This document shows positions 7,166-15,558 of a DNA stretch of 18,393 nt, piece by piece. Position numbers and translations under genes: made by a program. How positions within the stretch are numbered: the stretch's first letter is position 1; every line of letters begins with the position of its first letter. This DNA comes from CAZCBJ01 sp964496705 (lineage in GTDB: Bacteria > Chloroflexota > Anaerolineae > Anaerolineales > Anaerolineaceae): positions 1-18,393 of the forward strand of contig CAZCBJ010000063.1 in NCBI GenBank assembly GCA_964496705.1. The letters are read 5' to 3'. The notes beneath the pieces are model-generated. The model did no database searches, had not been told where the DNA came from, and saw only the letters and a list, made by a program, of their open reading frames with translations.

Positions 7166-9520
7166 TTATGCTCCTCCAGAGGTAGTATAACCATTTTTTT
7201 GATTACTCACAACAAATTTCTCATAACAGCAAAATATTCCCAGAGAAATGAGCGAAAGCATCGTTATGATAAGCCCCAGAGTAAAAACGACAGGTTTGTA
7301 AATGAATTCGACTGAATGAAATCCTTTTGGTAAGAAAACTCCGCGAAAAACATAATCGGCCGTATAGATGTTGACCTTCTGACCATCTAATTTAGCAATC
7401 CACCCAGGATACCACGTGTCCGCAAACACCAACCAGCCGTCAAACTCAGATTCTGTGGCCAAACGCACTGAAATTGAAGTTTCATTTTCAATGGTTGCAT
7501 GAAAAACACCTGAACTACAAATTTCTGATGGGTTTTGACTGGAACCTTCCAGCACAACCCGATAAACAGCACCTGAAGTTCGATTGACTGCTTCCTTTCT
7601 CACTAATTCAAACGCTTCTTCTGGGGTATGGGCTTTCATGCCACAAGAAGTCCAGCGTATTCTCTGAGAAACGGCTATTGATTCCTTGCTCACCCCAAGG
7701 CGTGACTTGATATCTAAACCAAAAATTTGGTCCACTCCTGACATGGCGAGGTATTGTCGCTGGATAGGTCCACTGCTATGATTGATCTCCTCAATCCAAT
7801 CAACGTATCGTTTGGGTAGCAAAGGATCAAAATTATTAATAAAGTGCGTACCAGTAAATACATTGCTATTAGGCAGGTTCATATTTTTCATTAATCGATA
7901 ATCGTCTAGAAAACGATAGTCAGAGAAACGAAAAAATTTTCGGAATTTGATCGAATTTTCATCTTCTGTTGAAAAAAAGGCTCGAATCTGCTCGGTTGGT
8001 CTAGTTGTTGAAAAAAATTTACTTGGCAATGTTGGATTGAGACCAGCACCTGCAATAACCAAATCACAAATCAAGAAAATAGTTGCCGCGGATTTCCAAA
8101 TCAAATCCTTTCTGGATTGCAAATCATCTGGTTTACTTAAAGATAATATACAGTAAAAAAGGAGCAACGCACCAGTTATCATGACAGGCGTGATGAATGA
8201 TTGTTCGATGGACGGCAAGAGAAATTTCGCTAACAGAGCGCCGGCTGAAATCGAGAAAGCACCGGCTGTCATCAGTCTCGTCCAGTACAACGACTTACCT
8301 GTTGGTCGTTGCCAGTACATACTGCCAATTCCTGCTAATAGACATAAGGCAAAAACAAGCCAGATCAAGAACCGGCTTGGCGCCTGAAACATCGCAAAAG
8401 TTGGCACATTCCGATAAAGAAAACCAAACACGGGCAAATTTCTCCCCAACGCCAGGATAATTGAGAGAATACCCAATCCCCAAAGAAAATAACGTAAAAA
8501 TAAACGGTCTTTGTTCACGGGCGATTCTCGACGACCGGGTAGAAATACTAATAGAATTGGTAATAGACCGATATAGATTGAATCCTCCCAAAAAGTGGCA
8601 TATCCCCAATAGTTACCATTCCCAGGGTTTCCAAATAGATTTGGAGAGAATAGGCCAAGTAATCTCCATGGCCAGAGTGAGTATGAAGCTGCCGCCTCAT
8701 AATCGACAGAGATTGCGCGTTGAGAGTTTTGTAATAATTCTGCTGTGGGCAATAATTGAACGGCTGCCACTAAAGCCGCTGCTACAATCGCAACAACCAA
8801 TTTTAGAAATATTGAAAAAATGGATTTTGTGTTTCGAGCGCGGATTGCACCTGCAAACACCCAGAATAGCACTAACAATATCGTATAAAAACTTAGCTGG
8901 GCATGACCGGCCAATAGTTGCATACCAATAAAAAACACTAGACGAAGCCAATCCCGGAAAACGGGCTTTTCAATGCCTCTCAATGGAGAGGCGAACGATG
9001 AAACCGCAAAAATAATCCAGGGAAGCCAGGAAACCGTCCATATCATACTAAAAAAACCAACTCTGGCTACCAGATATCCGCTTAACGAAAAGGCAAGAGC
9101 TGAAATACATCTTGCGAAAGGATCGAGACCAATTTTTTCCCCGAGATAGACCATCCCCAAACCAGCCCAAATGAGATGGAAAACGATTAAGAGAGTATGA
9201 GACCAGGCTAATCCCGGTTCGCCACCAATGGCGGCCAAAACATAGACAATCCATCCCGGCGGATAAAAAAAAGCAAGCTGATAATTGGCGAGTAAGGGCG
9301 AGCCCATGCCATTTAGTGGATTCCACAAGGGCAGCGTTCCGGTTCGGGTTGCTTCCCAGGCTAAAATCCTCCAGGGAATAAATTGCAGAAATGGTGTGCC
9401 CCAATAAAATGACTCAAACCTGAATAGTGGCCTGATATAGAGTAGGATTGGGCTGATAAACACCGGAGCATATTGAAGGATCCAATCAAAAGAAATGGAG
9501 GATTTAACCGGTCTATTCAT
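7166..9520 (-). CDS. YfhO-like polytopic membrane protein B2 (putative GT-C-type glycosyltransferase)
   Basis: This 784-residue protein has about a dozen hydrophobic membrane segments, then a C-terminal extracytoplasmic beta domain and one last membrane helix. N-terminal motifs are WGTPFLQFIPWR (40-51), PLWNPLNGMGSP (64-75) and FFYPPGW (84-90). The tail holds WYPGWIAKLDG, a hallmark of YfhO-like proteins (bacterial membrane protein YfhO family). Bacillus subtilis YfhO decorates lipoteichoic acid with GlcNAc from a lipid-linked donor; an analogous sugar-transfer role is inferred here. It is paralogous to the 11128-13227 protein. At the position where that paralogue has D34 this one has T42, although E36 is nearby. 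The ATG overlaps the upstream stop by 8 bases, indicating translational coupling. Confidence 0.82.
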   Translation of the reverse strand: MNRPVKSSISFDWILQYAPVFISPILLYIRPLFRFESFYWGTPFLQFIPWRILAWEATRTGTLPLWNPLNGMGSPLLANYQLAFFYPPGWIVYVLAAIGGEPGLAWSHTLLIVFHLIWAGLGMVYLGEKIGLDPFARCISALAFSLSGYLVARVGFFSMIWTVSWLPWIIFAVSSFASPLRGIEKPVFRDWLRLVFFIGMQLLAGHAQLSFYTILLVLFWVFAGAIRARNTKSIFSIFLKLVVAIVAAALVAAVQLLPTAELLQNSQRAISVDYEAAASYSLWPWRLLGLFSPNLFGNPGNGNYWGYATFWEDSIYIGLLPILLVFLPGRRESPVNKDRLFLRYFLWGLGILSIILALGRNLPVFGFLYRNVPTFAMFQAPSRFLIWLVFALCLLAGIGSMYWQRPTGKSLYWTRLMTAGAFSISAGALLAKFLLPSIEQSFITPVMITGALLLFYCILSLSKPDDLQSRKDLIWKSAATIFLICDLVIAGAGLNPTLPSKFFSTTRPTEQIRAFFSTEDENSIKFRKFFRFSDYRFLDDYRLMKNMNLPNSNVFTGTHFINNFDPLLPKRYVDWIEEINHSSGPIQRQYLAMSGVDQIFGLDIKSRLGVSKESIAVSQRIRWTSCGMKAHTPEEAFELVRKEAVNRTSGAVYRVVLEGSSQNPSEICSSGVFHATIENETSISVRLATESEFDGWLVFADTWYPGWIAKLDGQKVNIYTADYVFRGVFLPKGFHSVEFIYKPVVFTLGLIITMLSLISLGIFCCYEKFVVSNQKNGYTTSGGA

Positions 9521-11144
9521 TTTTAACTCGAAAGATTACCCAAGAATCAATTTCATCTATTATCTCGAAGTAATTAGCAGATAAAGGATCCCAAGATCCC
9601 ATCATTCTCTCACTTGGTCCATAAAGCAAATAGGAGATATTTAACTCAGATAACACCTTCTTTCGAAAATTATCTGTGCTGTTCGGATCAAAATATTTGT
9701 CGATCACTATGATCATTTCTTCTAGTTTCGCACTTTCTGGGCCATGACCGATCAGAGTCCTCAGTGGAGCCCATGCCGGAAGGTTGTTACAAGTCAAGTA
9801 AGAACAAAGAACAATTTGGCCAGGTTCACTTTTCGCTTCAAGGCTGGTATAAATCCTGACTTCTTGTTTGGTGATAAAGGCTGGACTCTGTCCAGACAAA
9901 GCAACATTTACAGACCCAAAAAGGATAATTAACGATGGGAGTAAAGAAACAATTGAAATTATGTGGATCATTCTCTTTTTTACACCTATCGAGAGAGACC
10001 CAATGAAGAATAAGATAATCAAAGCAACCCAACTCCCCTCAGTCAATCTCCGTTGTACATTTACCGGAATGTATGCAAGTATCGGAATTAAGGCGAACCA
10101 CATAAGGATGAAGGAAAAACGGTAAATTTTTTTTCGATCCTTTATCAACGCTACCGTTCCTGATAAAACGAAGGGCAAAAACAGACCATAAGCAAACAAA
10201 TAATGGTGTATCGGAGGCGAAGTGATGATGTTTTGTGTAGACCAAATTTGCAGAAATGGGTCAGTCAAAAACTTTATCGAAGTGTAGATGATTAAAGGCG
10301 CAGAGAAAACAAATAAACAGATGAATTGCGGTAAATGTTTTCCGAATACCGCCAACATATCTCTCAGAGACAATTTTTGGTCACCTGTTATTATTGTCGA
10401 AATACAATGAATGACGTAATGGATAGCCATCAAAAATAAGCCAATCACAACAGTTAATGGTTGCATTAACCCGAGCACAAACAAGCACAAGCCTCCTGCA
10501 AGGCTTGTGCGAATACTCTTCTTCTCATCCATCTCAAATTGCTGCAAATAACACAATAGACCCCAAAGCAAAAACGCTCTCCCAACAGCGAGATGTGGCA
10601 GACTTAGAATTTCAAGAAAACCAAAGGTTTCAGGAGAATAAAATTCCAACGGAATTTCGGTTGCAACACCCCATAATTTTCCCAGGCCAATAACAAACAG
10701 CCAACCCAATCCCCCACCGAAAGCAGCTAACATAACTCCAAGTTTTCTATAAACTTCACCCGTTATAAAATGAGAAAGAAAGTCATACGTTGCCAAAACA
10801 TATAGGATGATACCGATCCATCTAAAAAGATGAAATAAACCAATCAGTTGTCCATGAATGGCAGCACCTTTGGCCAGTTTTCCCAAGAGCAGATAAGGTA
10901 GAAAAGCTATTACGCCCGATTGAGGGTACGCACTGTATGGGGTGCGAAAAAGCCAGGATCCATACGAGCCCGAAAGCATTTTAGCAATGTATGAATTACC
11001 ATCTTCGACCCCCAAAAAAAAACCAGTGAAAATGATTTCATCATTTGATCGAAGATACCCCAACGCATAAGGAATAGATGTGATTGCAATTACGATCACA
11101 CCAAACCACAACACCCAGGTCCTCTTCCTAAGATAGTTGTTCAC
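9513..11144 (-). CDS. Polytopic membrane protein A2, GT-C-like
   Basis: This 543-residue protein has about 10-12 membrane helices and a soluble C-terminal region of about 110 residues (GHGPES, then ISYLLYGPSERMMG). The first outside loop carries GVEDGNSYIAKM (45-56), where GT-C glycosyltransferases keep catalytic acidic residues. It is a clear paralogue of the 13224-14756 protein. Shared landmarks, in the same order, are DGxSYxAKM, FGxGxGWL, LQIWxxQNIxxSP, QRR, and GHxxE with the YxxxGPxE ending. The start is GTG at 11144 (GTG AAC AAC), mirrored by GTG AAT AAT in the paralogue. It overlaps the end of the upstream gene by 17 bases. A T9-G5 run on the coding strand (11014-11022 and 11009-11013) lies just before the acidic loop. 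Donor and acceptor are unknown; lipid-linked sugar transfer is inferred. Confidence 0.78.
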   Translation of the reverse strand: MNNYLRKRTWVLWFGVIVIAITSIPYALGYLRSNDEIIFTGFFLGVEDGNSYIAKMLSGSYGSWLFRTPYSAYPQSGVIAFLPYLLLGKLAKGAAIHGQLIGLFHLFRWIGIILYVLATYDFLSHFITGEVYRKLGVMLAAFGGGLGWLFVIGLGKLWGVATEIPLEFYSPETFGFLEILSLPHLAVGRAFLLWGLLCYLQQFEMDEKKSIRTSLAGGLCLFVLGLMQPLTVVIGLFLMAIHYVIHCISTIITGDQKLSLRDMLAVFGKHLPQFICLFVFSAPLIIYTSIKFLTDPFLQIWSTQNIITSPPIHHYLFAYGLFLPFVLSGTVALIKDRKKIYRFSFILMWFALIPILAYIPVNVQRRLTEGSWVALIILFFIGSLSIGVKKRMIHIISIVSLLPSLIILFGSVNVALSGQSPAFITKQEVRIYTSLEAKSEPGQIVLCSYLTCNNLPAWAPLRTLIGHGPESAKLEEMIIVIDKYFDPNSTDNFRKKVLSELNISYLLYGPSERMMGSWDPLSANYFEIIDEIDSWVIFRVKNE

Positions 11145-13227
11145 CTTTTTCTCGCTGAAGCAAATATGAAATACACAACAAGGTCGCCACAGAAATAATC
11201 ACACCAAAGATAACCAATCCAGGTGTGAAAATAAATTTTACTTGATGCTGGCCAGGCGGTATATTAACTGCTCGAAGAATATGCTCAAATAATTCAACCT
11301 TTCCTTGAACGCCATCTACCCATACTTTCCACCCGGGATAATAAATTTCTGACAAAACCAGTGTTCCAGGACCCAAACAAGTCAGAGTAATTTGATTTGG
11401 ATTAATGTTCAAATTCCAAACTTTCCTGGAGTCGTATTTTCCTTGATTGTCTGTTAACCACGCCCTGGGACGGTATTGCAAATTTTCATATAGTCGCAAA
11501 CCCTCTTTTGACGAAATTTGAGTTAGGCCAACAAGTTGAATTGGGAACGAGGAGACCACATACTTTACATTCATCTTTCCTAAAAGATCCAGATCTGGCA
11601 GATAATTCTTATTATCCTCCACGGGATTCCCATTATTAAAAGGCGGAACGGATACACCATAACCCTTTCTTTTCACGCCAGTAGCTCCATCCATGTATTG
11701 AGCGTATATTCCAAGCTGCATCGGATCAACGCCATCGGCGAGCTCAAAACCATACAGTGCCGCCAGTTCCTGCGGCATACTGTATGAGGGTGAATATATC
11801 CGATAATAACTATCATTTTGCTTTACGAGCAACTCTGGCAATCTTTCGGGCGATAACACTAAATTTGAATCCTTAAAAGAGATCAAAGAACTGTTCACAC
11901 CCAGAAAATCGAAGACCATTAAGGTTATGACGAATGACGAAAACATATGATTTGGAATTTTCGGTCGAAGAAATAAAACCAGGAAAAATACAATGGCTAT
12001 CATTGTCGACCAGCTAAATTCCAGGTCAAGATAACCTTTCATGTATCCCATACCTATACTAAAAAACACGAGAAATATAAAAAACAAGAATAATATACGC
12101 TTGATGCTTCGATTTAACTTATGAATACCTTTTAATAGAAAATCCAACCCAAATGCAGCCAAAATAGAAATAGAAATTCCCGAAAAAATCAAGAATCTGG
12201 ATGGCACCCTCAACCAACTGAAACCAGGAAACCTGAAAATTTCACGAAGAACGGGAATATAACCACCCAATGCCAATAATATGGAGAATAAAAAAGATAA
12301 AATCCAAAATCTTGTTTGTCTATGATTTTCAAATCGCGAGCATGAAATTATCAAAAGGAATAAAGGCAGGATGCCGAAATAGGATGTAGTCTCTGCATTT
12401 CCCCAAAAATCAGGAAAAAATAACCCCAATAAGCGCACGGGATTTAGAGATAGGTAGATGTTATCGCTGAGCGTTAAATTGGTACGAGTGGATAATTGGA
12501 GGTATTGCATCATAGGGAAAAGTAAAGGCGCTGCGATTAACACTCCAATAAATGGAGGAAGAAGGAGCAGTAGAAGACGGTGAACCACATTCTCCTTGGA
12601 CGCCTTATGGAAATATTTTGAAGAAAATATTGTTAGCAATCCCCATAAAATCACAGCCCCGATAATCATTCTAGTATCGGCGATCAGGATTATTGCCAAT
12701 AATAATCCCGATTTTAAAATCAAATTCCTAATATTTTTTTCAAAAGTAGTAGATAAAAGCCAAGGAATCCATGCTACAGCAAAAAGCATGCCTATATGCC
12801 CTGAGGCAAAATGCGCTATCAGCTTTGGCATCAGTGCAAAGCTATAAGCTGCAGCCAAGGCTGGAATCATGCCAATTTGATGTTTACGGACGAACCTGTA
12901 AAGTCCAATTCCACCAAACACCAAATGAGCAATGACTAATAAATTAAAAGTGACAGCCGACGGAAAAATGGCCGCAAGCCACAGAGGAGGATACCAGAGG
13001 CCAGATAATGGATTCGCTGCAAACGGGTATCCCGAAAGAATGGTGTTCGACCATAGTGGAATTTGTCCCCACTCAATTAGGGTGCGGTTGATAAATAATG
13101 CGTTTGGAAGATGAGTGACTAATAAATCTGTGTAAGGTGAACCAAACGGGAAGGGAAATCGACTTAAATTTACTGCAAGAAAAATAAATGGGAGGAAGAT
13201 CAAAAAATAGAAATGCCGATCTTTCAT
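11128..13227 (-). CDS. YfhO-like polytopic membrane protein B1 (putative GT-C-type glycosyltransferase)
   Basis: This 699-residue protein has about a dozen membrane helices, a C-terminal beta domain and a final helix. N-terminal motifs are YTDLLVTHLPN (32-42, with D34 as the likely acidic residue of the first outside loop), PLWSNTILSGYPF (57-69) and LWYPPLW (77-83). The tail contains IYYPGWKVWVDG and RAVNIPPGQHQVKFIF, the YfhO-like ending. It aligns with the 784-residue protein at 7166-9520 from end to end in layout but is about 85 residues shorter. The ATG overlaps the preceding stop in an ATGA arrangement (13224-13227), and its own end overlaps the next gene by 17 bases. Its coding DNA is visibly AT-richer than the MoxR gene. 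The function is inferred from the YfhO family: sugar transfer from a lipid carrier outside the membrane. Confidence 0.82.
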   Translation of the reverse strand: MKDRHFYFLIFLPFIFLAVNLSRFPFPFGSPYTDLLVTHLPNALFINRTLIEWGQIPLWSNTILSGYPFAANPLSGLWYPPLWLAAIFPSAVTFNLLVIAHLVFGGIGLYRFVRKHQIGMIPALAAAYSFALMPKLIAHFASGHIGMLFAVAWIPWLLSTTFEKNIRNLILKSGLLLAIILIADTRMIIGAVILWGLLTIFSSKYFHKASKENVVHRLLLLLLPPFIGVLIAAPLLFPMMQYLQLSTRTNLTLSDNIYLSLNPVRLLGLFFPDFWGNAETTSYFGILPLFLLIISCSRFENHRQTRFWILSFLFSILLALGGYIPVLREIFRFPGFSWLRVPSRFLIFSGISISILAAFGLDFLLKGIHKLNRSIKRILFLFFIFLVFFSIGMGYMKGYLDLEFSWSTMIAIVFFLVLFLRPKIPNHMFSSFVITLMVFDFLGVNSSLISFKDSNLVLSPERLPELLVKQNDSYYRIYSPSYSMPQELAALYGFELADGVDPMQLGIYAQYMDGATGVKRKGYGVSVPPFNNGNPVEDNKNYLPDLDLLGKMNVKYVVSSFPIQLVGLTQISSKEGLRLYENLQYRPRAWLTDNQGKYDSRKVWNLNINPNQITLTCLGPGTLVLSEIYYPGWKVWVDGVQGKVELFEHILRAVNIPPGQHQVKFIFTPGLVIFGVIISVATLLCISYLLQREKGEQLS

Positions 13228-14756
13228 TTCAAATTATTCTCAAGATCAATAATTTGCACATCCCCAAATGAAAAAACAACAGAATTTCCAAGCTCAAGGT
13301 AAAGACCCCCCAAATCATGTTCGCGAGGACCCCAAAAAATATAATCCACATGATGTTGGGTCACAAATTTCAACTGATCACTGATCGTTTGTAAACCTGA
13401 AAAAAATTGAAGCACTCCCTCTTTTTCTCGAACAGCATTTGGAGTTTCAAATGGGTGGCCGTAGACTACCTTTCTACCCGCCAAAGCTGGAATAAAAAGA
13501 CTGGTGTCTGGGGATGCTACAACGATAGCATTTTCAGGCGTATTCTTCATCAGCCAGAATAATGCATCCTTCTCACATCGATGTAAGAAAATGGCCTCGT
13601 TATTCCCTATCAAACCACCGAATCCAGCCAGAATAAGGATAATGTTGGTTGGTAAACTAAGTCCGGTTATTACCCAAATCAACCAGTTCCCCTTGCTCCT
13701 TTGATGTAGCTGCATCAATCCAAAGAGCCCGAGAAGAACTATTGGGATAAAAATCCCAAAAGTAAATCTTCGCTGAAGAGAAAATGGAGCATAAATCAAT
13801 GCCAAGCCTACAAACAACCAGATAGTCAACAATCTATATTTCGTTGAAAAAGTTTCACGACGAAGGAAAAGAAAACCTATAAAAGAGAAGATGATCATAG
13901 GCGAGAAAGATATGATCAAATCAAGAATATCCGGGGATTTAGTGATATTTTGCGCATTCCAGATTTGAAGAATTGGATGCAAATTGGACACCCATGATTG
14001 GTAAAGAAGTAGAAGAACAGATGGGATCAACGAAAATACAAATTCAGGAATATAGAATTTACGTAAACTCCAAATAACAAAGGCAAAATTAATAGATCGA
14101 ATAATAATAAGTAAGACAAGACCGAACGGCATGATGACTGCCAGAAGAACACTCAAGAGAATATTTAATATCCACTTGAGTATTGTTCCATGTCGATCAC
14201 CCTCAAAAAGAAGAAGGAGAAAAAGCGCCATTCCCACAGGAAAATGAGGATTGGTATAACTAGACAAGAAAACATATGCTTCAGCTACCCAGAAGTCAGA
14301 GGTGAACATTCCCAATGGCACAACCAACCATCCCATTCCCGAACCGAATACCAGTAGACATATAGCAATTCTTCTCCACTTCAATGGAAAATCAATGTGC
14401 TTTTCAACTGTTTTAACCAACACCAGAAATAAAAATAATGCGCCAATAATCCGCGAGATATGATAAAAGACAATAAGATTTTGCTTAAATATTCTTGCCA
14501 AATGCCCTAAAAACAAATAAAAACCAAACAAGAAAACAGGCTCTCCCGGCTCAGAAGCATAAGGCAAGACAAAAAGAAAATCCCCTTTCCATCCCTGGTG
14601 CATTTTGGCAAGATAAGAATATCCATCCATCGGATTGGCCAGGAAACCCGAAAACACAAGGTCTGGTTTTTGTATCAGAAATCCATATAGATATGGCGAA
14701 GTAATCGCCACGAAAAATATTACACCGATTATCACGTAAAATTTTCTATTATTCAC
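13224..14756 (-). CDS. Polytopic membrane protein A1, GT-C-like, first gene of the operon
   Basis: This protein of about 510 residues has about 10-12 membrane helices and a soluble tail. The first outside loop has NPMDGYSYLAKM (41-52; D44 is the candidate catalytic acid). Further landmarks are FGSGMGWL, LQIWNAQNITKSP and FSLQRRFTFG. The tail has YGHPFETPNA and YIFWGPREHD. It is the paralogue of the 9513-11144 protein. Two starts are possible: TTG 14774 (six residues longer) or GTG 14756. I prefer GTG because the paralogue also begins GTG AAY AAY (MNN) and because a TATACT box predicts transcription from about 14759, after the TTG. Neither start has a Shine-Dalgarno, which suits a nearly leaderless message. 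It heads a six-gene operon and ends in an ATGA overlap with the next gene. Confidence 0.77.
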   Translation of the reverse strand: MNNRKFYVIIGVIFFVAITSPYLYGFLIQKPDLVFSGFLANPMDGYSYLAKMHQGWKGDFLFVLPYASEPGEPVFLFGFYLFLGHLARIFKQNLIVFYHISRIIGALFLFLVLVKTVEKHIDFPLKWRRIAICLLVFGSGMGWLVVPLGMFTSDFWVAEAYVFLSSYTNPHFPVGMALFLLLLFEGDRHGTILKWILNILLSVLLAVIMPFGLVLLIIIRSINFAFVIWSLRKFYIPEFVFSLIPSVLLLLYQSWVSNLHPILQIWNAQNITKSPDILDLIISFSPMIIFSFIGFLFLRRETFSTKYRLLTIWLFVGLALIYAPFSLQRRFTFGIFIPIVLLGLFGLMQLHQRSKGNWLIWVITGLSLPTNIILILAGFGGLIGNNEAIFLHRCEKDALFWLMKNTPENAIVVASPDTSLFIPALAGRKVVYGHPFETPNAVREKEGVLQFFSGLQTISDQLKFVTQHHVDYIFWGPREHDLGGLYLELGNSVVFSFGDVQIIDLENNLK

Positions 14757-14764
14757 TACTGGAA

Positions 14765-14779
14765 GAGTATACAATACTC
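14765..14779. promoter_or_regulatory. Inverted repeat over the leftward -10 box (candidate operator)
   Basis: GAGTAT-ACA-ATACTC is a perfect 6-base inverted repeat with a 3-base spacer, within the divergent region between 14756 and 14854. On the minus strand it contains TATACT (14771 down to 14766), a good -10 match that would start transcription near 14759. No strong -35 is visible; TTAGCT at 18 bases is the best. A regulator bound here would block the leftward operon. This is inference from position and symmetry. Confidence 0.4.
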
Positions 14780-14818
14780 AAAGAAAAAAAGCTAAGATAT
14801 GTCGTTAAAGTTAATTAC

Positions 14819-14847
14819 TTGTTGAACCAAGAATTCACCTCTATAAT
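14819..14847 (+). promoter_or_regulatory. Promoter for the zinc-ribbon and NACHT genes, predicted leaderless
   Basis: TTGTTG (14819-14824) and a perfect TATAAT (14842-14847) are separated by 17 bases. Counting seven bases from the end of the -10 puts the transcription start at 14854, which is the A of the ATG. No Shine-Dalgarno is present in the bases before that ATG. Sequence therefore points to a leaderless mRNA. The -10 is strong; the -35 matches only in its first three bases. Confidence 0.55.
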
Positions 14848-14853
14848 GTTCTT

Positions 14854-15555
14854 ATGAATCAATCTTTTCAACTATACCAATTACAACAGATTGATAGTCA
14901 GCTTGACCGAATAAACGGAAGAATCATTGAAATTCAAAATGATATCGACAATAATACTTTGATTTCAGAATCAAAGAAACAAGTGGCGCTTGCCACAGAA
15001 GCTGTCAAAAAACACGGGGTGATAATAAGAAAGCAAGAAGATATTGTACAAAACACACAAATAAAGATTGAAACCAATGAGGCATCCTTATATAGCGGAA
15101 AAATTCAAAATCCGAAAGAATTACAAGATTTACAGGCTGAAATCCAATCTCTTCATCGTTACTTAAGTGCACAAGAAGATCTGTTGCTGAATGAAATGTT
15201 ATTGCAGGAACAATTAGAAATTGATTTGCAAATAGCCAAAAAGCACTTAATTCGAATCGAGGCTGAAGTAAGTACAGATCAAGCCAGTCTTCTCGGCGAA
15301 AAAGACCGGTTAATCATAGAACAAAAAATGTTAATTGAAAAGAAAGATGCAATATCCACGTCTATTTCAGAAGTAGATTATGCGTTATATTCTCGGCTGC
15401 GTAAACAGAAAAGGGGACTGGCCGTTGTTACTATTCAAGAAAAAAATTGTTCTGGGTGTGGTGCAGAAATCAGGCCTTCCGAGAGGCAGGCAGCCACATC
15501 GTCGAACCAAATTGGTTTCTGTTCTTCATGTGGAAGAATTATTTATGTGGGATAA
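14854..15555 (+). CDS. Coiled-coil protein with C4 zinc ribbon (DUF164/CdsZ-like)
   Basis: This 233-residue cytoplasmic protein is almost entirely helical coiled coil up to about residue 185. A C-terminal zinc ribbon follows, with C199-x2-C202 (NCSGCG) and C223-x2-C226 (FCSSCG). The stretch LYSGKIQNPKELQDLQAE (79-96) is the family's signature between the two long helices. Homologues include HP0958/FlgZ of Helicobacter pylori and CdsZ of Chlamydia, which act as adaptors in flagellar or secretion systems; in organisms without those systems the role is unknown. All four zinc ligands are intact and length is typical. The next gene, the NACHT protein, begins three bases after its stop, so a shared transcript is likely. 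The start is supported by the promoter directly upstream. Confidence 0.9.
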   Translation: MNQSFQLYQLQQIDSQLDRINGRIIEIQNDIDNNTLISESKKQVALATEAVKKHGVIIRKQEDIVQNTQIKIETNEASLYSGKIQNPKELQDLQAEIQSLHRYLSAQEDLLLNEMLLQEQLEIDLQIAKKHLIRIEAEVSTDQASLLGEKDRLIIEQKMLIEKKDAISTSISEVDYALYSRLRKQKRGLAVVTIQEKNCSGCGAEIRPSERQAATSSNQIGFCSSCGRIIYVG

Positions 15556-15558
15556 GAT

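Noticed and set aside
7162..7194. Longer MoxR start at ATG 7194
   Set aside because: It overlaps the upstream gene by 29 bases and has no ribosome site. GGAGGAG is ideally placed for ATG 7161.
8461..8931. 156-codon plus-strand open frame
   Set aside because: It lies wholly inside and antisense to the YfhO-like gene, has no recognisable motif, and its composition follows the complement of a membrane protein.
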